From Euwallacea fornicatus (Eukaryota; Arthropoda; Insecta; Coleoptera; Curculionidae), in contig NC_089566.1 of NCBI RefSeq assembly GCF_040115645.1, forward strand, positions 2,294,001 through 2,358,000: 64,000 nt of DNA, read 5' to 3'. The position numbers and the translations under genes were made by a program. The notes under the pieces were generated by a model. The model was not told the DNA's origin, made no database searches, and saw only the letters and a program-made list of their open reading frames with translations. Below are positions 59,201 to 64,000 of this stretch, one piece after another; within the stretch, counting starts at the first letter, position 1, and the number at the start of each line of letters is the position of its first letter.

Positions 59201-61118
59201 GCAAACTTTTAAGAAAAATAAACGAGAGCGTGCGTTCATTCAGATATTATCCGGAACTACGTTCGAATCTCTAAAGAAATCACTTATACAGGGTGTTCCA
59301 TGGCAAAAGGAAAATATTTCAACGCCTGACCATATAGGGCATTTCCAGTAAAAATGTCATATAACGAATGATCCCATCTTCAATTCTTTCATAGACACTC
59401 AAACTTACACTGTGTATTATTGGTTTGCAGATAATTTATTGATTGCCAAAAAGTTTAAGAAATACATATTGAACGTACGCAAGGTAAATGGAGTTTAACT
59501 AATTGATACGTTCAATAAAAAAACGGTTCAGAATATCCCCTCTCCTTTCAAATTTATAATCCGTTTCGTCGAAAAATCGAATTTGAAGCGTGACCAACTT
59601 ACCGCGAATTTTCGTACATAGTTTCGCACGTTTCTTGTATTCGCTTTATTAATTTCTCTCTAGAGTTAATCAATGACAAATACACTTTGGGATTTTAAGT
59701 GAGCCTAAACCTATAAATCTAGAGGTGTTAAATCTGGACTTCGCGGGGCCAGAAGGAAACGAGATAGTGGCCTGCTTGGTGCTGCGACTTTGTCGGAGTG
59801 TGTTTTTAGCCTTCTTTTTATATTTCTACATGTAATCAAATTGTTTTAGTATCTATTCATATTTTATTAATGAAATTCCATATTCACTTTTATTATTAAT
59901 AATACGTTCCTAAATTTTCTCGCGAAAACCTGAGGATGTTAAGAAAATAGCGATCACCTTGTTTCAATGTCTTTATTTATGAAATGTACAAAACAATAAC
60001 GAATACGCTATTGCTAAGTCAAACGTGCAACTGCTAAAAAGGCGGCATTTTCTGATATCGATTAAAAAATTACTTGAGTTGGGAACAACAAACAGAAACA
60101 AAATTTAATTATTTCCCCTTTTTGAGAGCAATGCCCAGCAATACAAATAATAACGAAATCGTTGAACTTTACGCTATGGGTCACACTACTCTAGAAATCG
60201 CATATCATAGAGCATTAAAAATAAGAATTTTAATAAGATCAATCTTGCGAAATTAAATAAGAACATCATTTGTTTTTCCATGTTGTTTAGTTTATATTCT
60301 TTTTTCCAATGTTCTACGATGAAAGGTTCATTAAATACCGCTGAAGTCCTTTATTACTAGCTCACGCAATACATATAGTTAAGTAATTTGTTAAAACAAG
60401 CAAGCAGCTAAAAATCCAACTAAAGAAAAAAATTACCTCTAGAACACAAAAAGCTCTAAGAGAACGCAAACACATAAGTCAAGTTTGAAAAAAAATTATC
60501 TACCTTATAGCTTGATTAGTTTGATAAATGTTATCATTCAATCTACAGTGTAGTCCCAAACGTGAAGTAACCTTTTGTGGGTAGATTTTTGAATCTGCAC
60601 GCTCGCAGATTCAATGGAACTTTGCCAGTGCAAAATTGCCAAATACTTGTCATTTTCTAACCGTTTCCTGAGAAAGTTTAATTCCCAAAAAACATAAGTG
60701 AACAGAGAAAAAGAGAACATTGATTTTTGGTGTGTAAGTAGTTGATAAAATATAAAATAGTCAGGGAAACAAAATGACTAAATTTGGCAAAACATTCCTA
60801 TCCTCCAATAAAAAGGATTACTTTTGATTGTAAATGGCAAAAATTTAGTTGGTAAGGTTAATTAAAATAATCACATTAATATGTATTTTTAAATACCCTG
60901 TATGGCTACATACTCACAATGGCATTTGGTACTAACTGCTATTAGTCAAATTTTATCATTATTCTTATTTATAACAAATTGAAAACGCATAAAAAATGAA
61001 AGGGGCTGCAAATAACATAAACGACCAAATTTAATTTTACATCAAAACATCAGACAAATGGCAAAACTAAAGCTCTCGGAAAAAAATAAAAAAGTACTGT
61101 AGCGAAATAATTTAATAG
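59201..61118. other. Intergenic between InR and taxilin 3' ends
   Basis: There is no gene. One transposon tip (tacagggtgttcc near 59286) and a reversed one (taccctgtatgg near 60897) stand alone. ATTAAA on the - strand at 61030-61035, about 85 nt past the taxilin long-form stop, could be its poly(A) signal. Confidence 0.5.
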
Positions 61119-61704
61119 TTATTCATGAGAGCCGAAAGATTCGTGAGATACCATCACATTACCACCTGCGATTTCAAGAGATGGGTCATCATTTGAGGAC
61201 GCTGATGAGGTGTTCTTAACTGAATTTGTATTACAAGAGGACGAAGGACTTTGAACGGCAAGTGTGGACTCAGTACTAGATGGAGTCAAAGCGGCACATT
61301 CATTTACAATTGCCAGTGGATGACCATATTTAACGGCACTATCAATATCTGAGGTTGAAGAATTTGGTACAACAGTCGTATCAAAGAGCGAAAAAGGTTT
61401 TTCAGGACCGCCTGAAGTAGGATTCGTGCACAAGACTTCATCTAACACCGGACAATGTCCATTTCTCATATACAAATTCCAAAAATCTTTGTAGGTGGAT
61501 GGAATAGAAGTTGTATGGTCGACTCCAACATCTGAAGGTAGAGAGTTTGGAACAGTAGACATATCAAACACTGATACATGATCTTTTGAGCAAGATGCAG
61601 TAGGAGTCTTGTAGTCAACTTTAACTTCTTGTGGAGTAGATTTACCTTGTACTACAACTTCAGGTTGCGAGTTTGGTTGTAGCATTCCCCATAAGGGTAA
61701 TTGA
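61119..61704 (-). CDS. Alternative tail exon 2 of taxilin, with duplicated unit
   Basis: The acceptor (tttcatattcag) precedes 61704; one base completes the split glycine codon from the previous exon, then QLPLWGMLQPNSQPEVV. The frame stays open for 195 codons to TAA at 61121-61119. Two copies of a unit of about 28 residues occur: one around SVFDMSTVPNSLPSDVG (about 61520-61611) and one around SLFDTTVVPNSSTSDID (about 61336-61426). No known domain is recognised; the tail looks disordered. Confidence 0.65.
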
Positions 61705-63476
61705 CTGAATATGAAAATAATAAAAAAATAGTGTTTGTCTAGAATAGAAATATTAAAATAATACCCATCAACTTTCGAACTCCCAATCGGGTCCGAAGCA
61801 GGTTTGCATTCAGAACTATTGTTACTTAGTTCAGGTTCACTGAATGAGTTCCAATTCGTGCCGATAGGTGAAGGGGGGCTGATCTCTGCTCCAGTTGTAC
61901 TTTTGGCTGAAGTAGCAACGCCGGATGATGATGAGACACCCTTTGTAGAAGCAATATCAGTTTTGAGCTGTGGTGACGATTGGCATGATTCGTCCTTTGA
62001 TAAACGATCTGAATCGTCATCAGCAATTTTTGGAGGCTAAAATTTTAGAAATAATTAGTACCTATATTTTATGTTATTGAAACACAAGGTGACAGGAATT
62101 ATTAGCCAAGCAATTAGTAAAAGGGGGAAAAGTAAGTTTGATTTGGTAAAAAGTGTATGTACAAGAGCTCACACACTGCTTTATATGTTTAAGATTTAGC
62201 AATATGGCGAAGTACTGCAAGGAATTGAATGGAAGATATACTTTTTGCGAGAAATAGTCTAAAATTTAAATTTTTAACAGAAATATGTACAATGAATGTA
62301 AAAGAAATAAAAATATTACAAAGTGAAATCTGTCATTTTATTACCGTAATTTCTTATCACAGATAGATGTAGAATGAAATTCTGCATAAATGTCCACAAA
62401 AGAAAGCAGATAATTGAAAAAAAAACTTAGTCATTTTGGAGAAAAAGTAATAAAAATGTTAAAACCAACAATGCAATTAAAATTAAAAATAGTACACAAA
62501 GAAAACCAATTTCATTAGTTTTGCTTTATTTTTGGATTAACCATTTTATTAAACAAACATACACCAACGATTTAACAAAACTAAAGCACCCAAACCAAAC
62601 CATAAGCTCAAACCTTTTCTTTTTTTCCGTTTTTTTGTCCATTCGAGGAACCCTTCATAACTCCATCTTTTTCCTGATCATTGGTAGAAGAATCTCCATT
62701 TAAGACTGCAGGTACGACTGGCTCAATATTGTTCTCTTTAAGTTGCCTCAAAAAAGCGCCTCTATCTTCCTGAAGTTGCCTGCAAAGTTTCTGCAACATG
62801 ACAAGCTTCTTTTCTAAGGCCCCTTGTTCTTTTGCTAAAGCTACATGTTGCTCAGAGAGAGTTATCAGTGAATTCACGCTTGACTGCCAACGCTTCTTTA
62901 AGTCATTCCTTTCGCTTTCAAGAGCGTGAAGCTGACCGTTCATTTTGACCATCTCTTTCTTAAAAGTATCAAAAACCTAAAAGGGATCTCATAAAAAGTT
63001 TTAAGACAAATTCCTGTCAGACAAACCTTGTTACTTTTTGACATAGTAGCTTCAAAATCATTGTACTGACTTTTATATAAGTCTACTTGTGCCTCAAGGC
63101 TTCTATTCTTCTCTTGCAGCAATAACAACTCTTTCTCATACTGCTCCAACTGCAGTAACAAAGTTTTCTTTTCAGCCATAAATGTTTGCCTTTCTGCCTC
63201 ATGTTCAATTTCTAGTTTTTTTATTTGAGTTTCTGAGAGCTTTTTTTGTAAATCTAGTTGTTTAGACACAGTCTCTAAATGATTTTCCCTCTGCCGGTAT
63301 TGCCCATAAAGCTCACTCAATGTTTGAGTCATAGTTTGATTTTCCTCTTTGACTTTATTTGATTTGTCTTTACTTTCGGTTATTAAACTAGTCAAAGCAT
63401 TCAGCCGGTCTGAGAAGGAGTTAGCTACTTCTTTGCGCCTGTCCTCTTCTTCTTTAATTCGTGCCACATTTTCTTC
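61119..63476 (-). CDS. Taxilin-family protein (3' part of gene; long form)
   Basis: Taxilins are coiled-coil proteins that bind syntaxins and act in vesicle traffic. Exons in the window (- strand order): 63476-63027, 62976-62614 or -62608, 62036-61765, 61704-61119; the N-terminal exons lie past the right edge. The core is an almost unbroken coiled coil with family landmarks YGQYRQRENHLETV, LYKSQYNDFEATMSKSNK, VFDTFKKEMVKMNGQLHALE, and LEKKLVMLQKLCRQLQEDR. The phases join: 0, 0, then 2 + 1. The core would be followed by a lysine-rich linker and a Ser/Thr-rich tail of about 285 residues, giving at least 556 residues in the window. The core call is firm. The tail's membership rests on in-phase splice sites alone. 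It converges with InR. Confidence 0.85.
61765..62036 (-). CDS. Alternative tail exon 1 of taxilin
   Basis: It follows the acceptor aaaattttag and opens PPKIADDDSDRLSKDESCQS, continuing Ser/Thr-rich with no methionine for 90 codons. The donor GATGG|gtatt is at 61764. An open, methionine-free frame between good splice sites is hard to explain except as an internal exon. Joining to the core exon in phase 0 makes KKEK|PPKI. An unrelated gene's internal exon is the alternative, but no first exon is seen between 62037 and 62607. Confidence 0.65.
62525..62550 (-). terminator. Poly(A) signals for the short taxilin form
   Basis: Two AATAAA hexamers on the - strand (62550-62545 and 62530-62525) lie within 85 nt after the stop codon of the short form and inside the intron of the long form, the arrangement of an intronic polyadenylation site. 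Confidence 0.5.
62608..62976 (-). CDS. Taxilin exon: end of coiled coil, short-form stop
   Basis: The acceptor (tcccttttag) precedes 62976. The exon starts VFDTFKKEMVKMNGQL and ends the coiled coil at LKENNIEPVVPA. A linker NGDSSTNDQEKDGVMKGSSN then leads to the lysine-rich end GQKNGKKEKV and the stop at 62610-62608. Two - strand AATAAA signals lie 60-80 nt downstream (62545-62550 and 62525-62530), so a short form ending here is credible. The last codons AAG GTT TGA also form a possible donor AAG|gtttga, which would skip the stop and join exon 62036 in phase 0. Confidence 0.88.
   Translation of the reverse strand, partial: VFDTFKKEMVKMNGQLHALESERNDLKKRWQSSVNSLITLSEQHVALAKEQGALEKKLVMLQKLCRQLQEDRGAFLRQLKENNIEPVVPAVLNGDSSTNDQEKDGVMKGSSNGQKNGKKEKV
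63027..63476 (-). CDS. Taxilin exon: central coiled coil
   Basis: The acceptor (cttttccatag on the - strand) precedes 63476. The exon gives 150 codons from EENVARIKEEEDRRKEVANS to FEATMSKSNK. The donor AAG|gtttgt follows at 63026. It is rich in Lys, Glu, Gln and Leu in heptads and has no proline, as expected for a continuous coiled coil. GTTTGT is a weak donor form, but reading on would add unrelated residues and then a stop. Confidence 0.88.
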
Positions 63477-64000
63477 CTATGGAAAAGTATTTATTACTCA
63501 TGATTGGTGAAAATTTTTAAGTTGTTATTAATGTAAGTTGTGGTGATTTATCACATATGAGGTAGTAGGCACCTTAAAAAATGTATACAGGGTCCTGCAA
63601 CAATGCACCAACTTACATTATACACTTCATTTTAAGAAGAAAAATTTACATATACAAGGTGTCTCAAGAACTTTGAAGTCATATAATGTAATATTTTTAA
63701 ATAGAACACCGTATATTTATTATTTAGCATATGTTAGATGGCCAAGATATTTATAGTCATTGGAACTGCTGATTAATATCACAGAAAGTATCCAGGTCAT
63801 AGATTTATCTAATTTCTCAATGTGACAGTAATGAAAATAAGTAAAGCCATGGAACCCTTACAAATATTAAAAAAATGAGTGAGAAGTTGATTAAAATATA
63901 AGAAAATCTATTGGTTAAATAAAACTAGGACCTAATAACCATAATATCTATAAAAGATGTTAAAAAAAATTAAAGATTATGTAGTATGTATTAACTCTTA
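63477..64000 (-). other. Taxilin intron, runs off the window
   Basis: Intron upstream of the central coiled-coil exon. It has tips tacagggtcctgc (about 63587) and tacaaggtgtctcaag (about 63653), each a short fragment of TACAGGG-type elements. No exon is seen. Confidence 0.6.

Noticed and set aside
1..64000. tRNA genes, CRISPR arrays, bacterial operon signals
   Set aside because: I saw no tRNA B-box with a matching cloverleaf, no regularly spaced direct repeats, and the introns and splice sites show the DNA is eukaryotic.

Overview
The window looks like insect nuclear DNA, most likely a beetle. It is AT-rich and packed with decayed DNA transposons. It carries two genes with spliceosomal introns, some very small (50, 60 and 83 nt). 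The order is inferred from intron size and transposon content, not from a match I could run.

Layout. From 1 to about 37,100 I recognise no host gene. This stretch is a graveyard of class II elements: a hAT element with an 8-bp target duplication (4265-6149), a Tc1 element with paired ends and TA duplication (18639-20559), at least two elements with TACAGGG/TACAAGG ends and remnants of mariner-type transposase (6461-8196, 14682-16349), further transposase fragments, and several long-armed inverted-repeat (foldback) elements.

From 37,160 to 56,962 on the + strand lies one insulin receptor gene (InR). I model it as seven coding exons whose phases all join, giving a 1,402-residue protein: signal peptide, L1, Cys-rich, L2, three FnIII domains with an RTRR furin site, one membrane segment, a tyrosine kinase with all key residues, and a short tail with 12 alanines. 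Introns 1, 5 and 6 are large and contain foldback elements or transposase fossils. From 56,963 to 61,118 is the InR 3' region, with several AATAAA signals, followed by intergenic sequence.

From 61,119 to the right edge, on the - strand and convergent with InR, lies the 3' half of a taxilin gene (coiled-coil syntaxin-binding family). Its last core exon can end in its own stop codon followed by AATAAA signals, or splice in phase to two further exons encoding a Ser/Thr-rich tail with an internal duplication. The gene starts beyond the window.

The two host genes have no evident functional link: one receives insulin-like peptides at the cell surface, the other belongs to a family acting in vesicle traffic. 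The most notable points are the two alternative ends of taxilin, the loss of the NPXY tyrosine and the poly-alanine tail in InR, the short ORF overlapping the InR start codon, and the number of foldback elements, four of which can be paired to shared TACAGGG-type ends.
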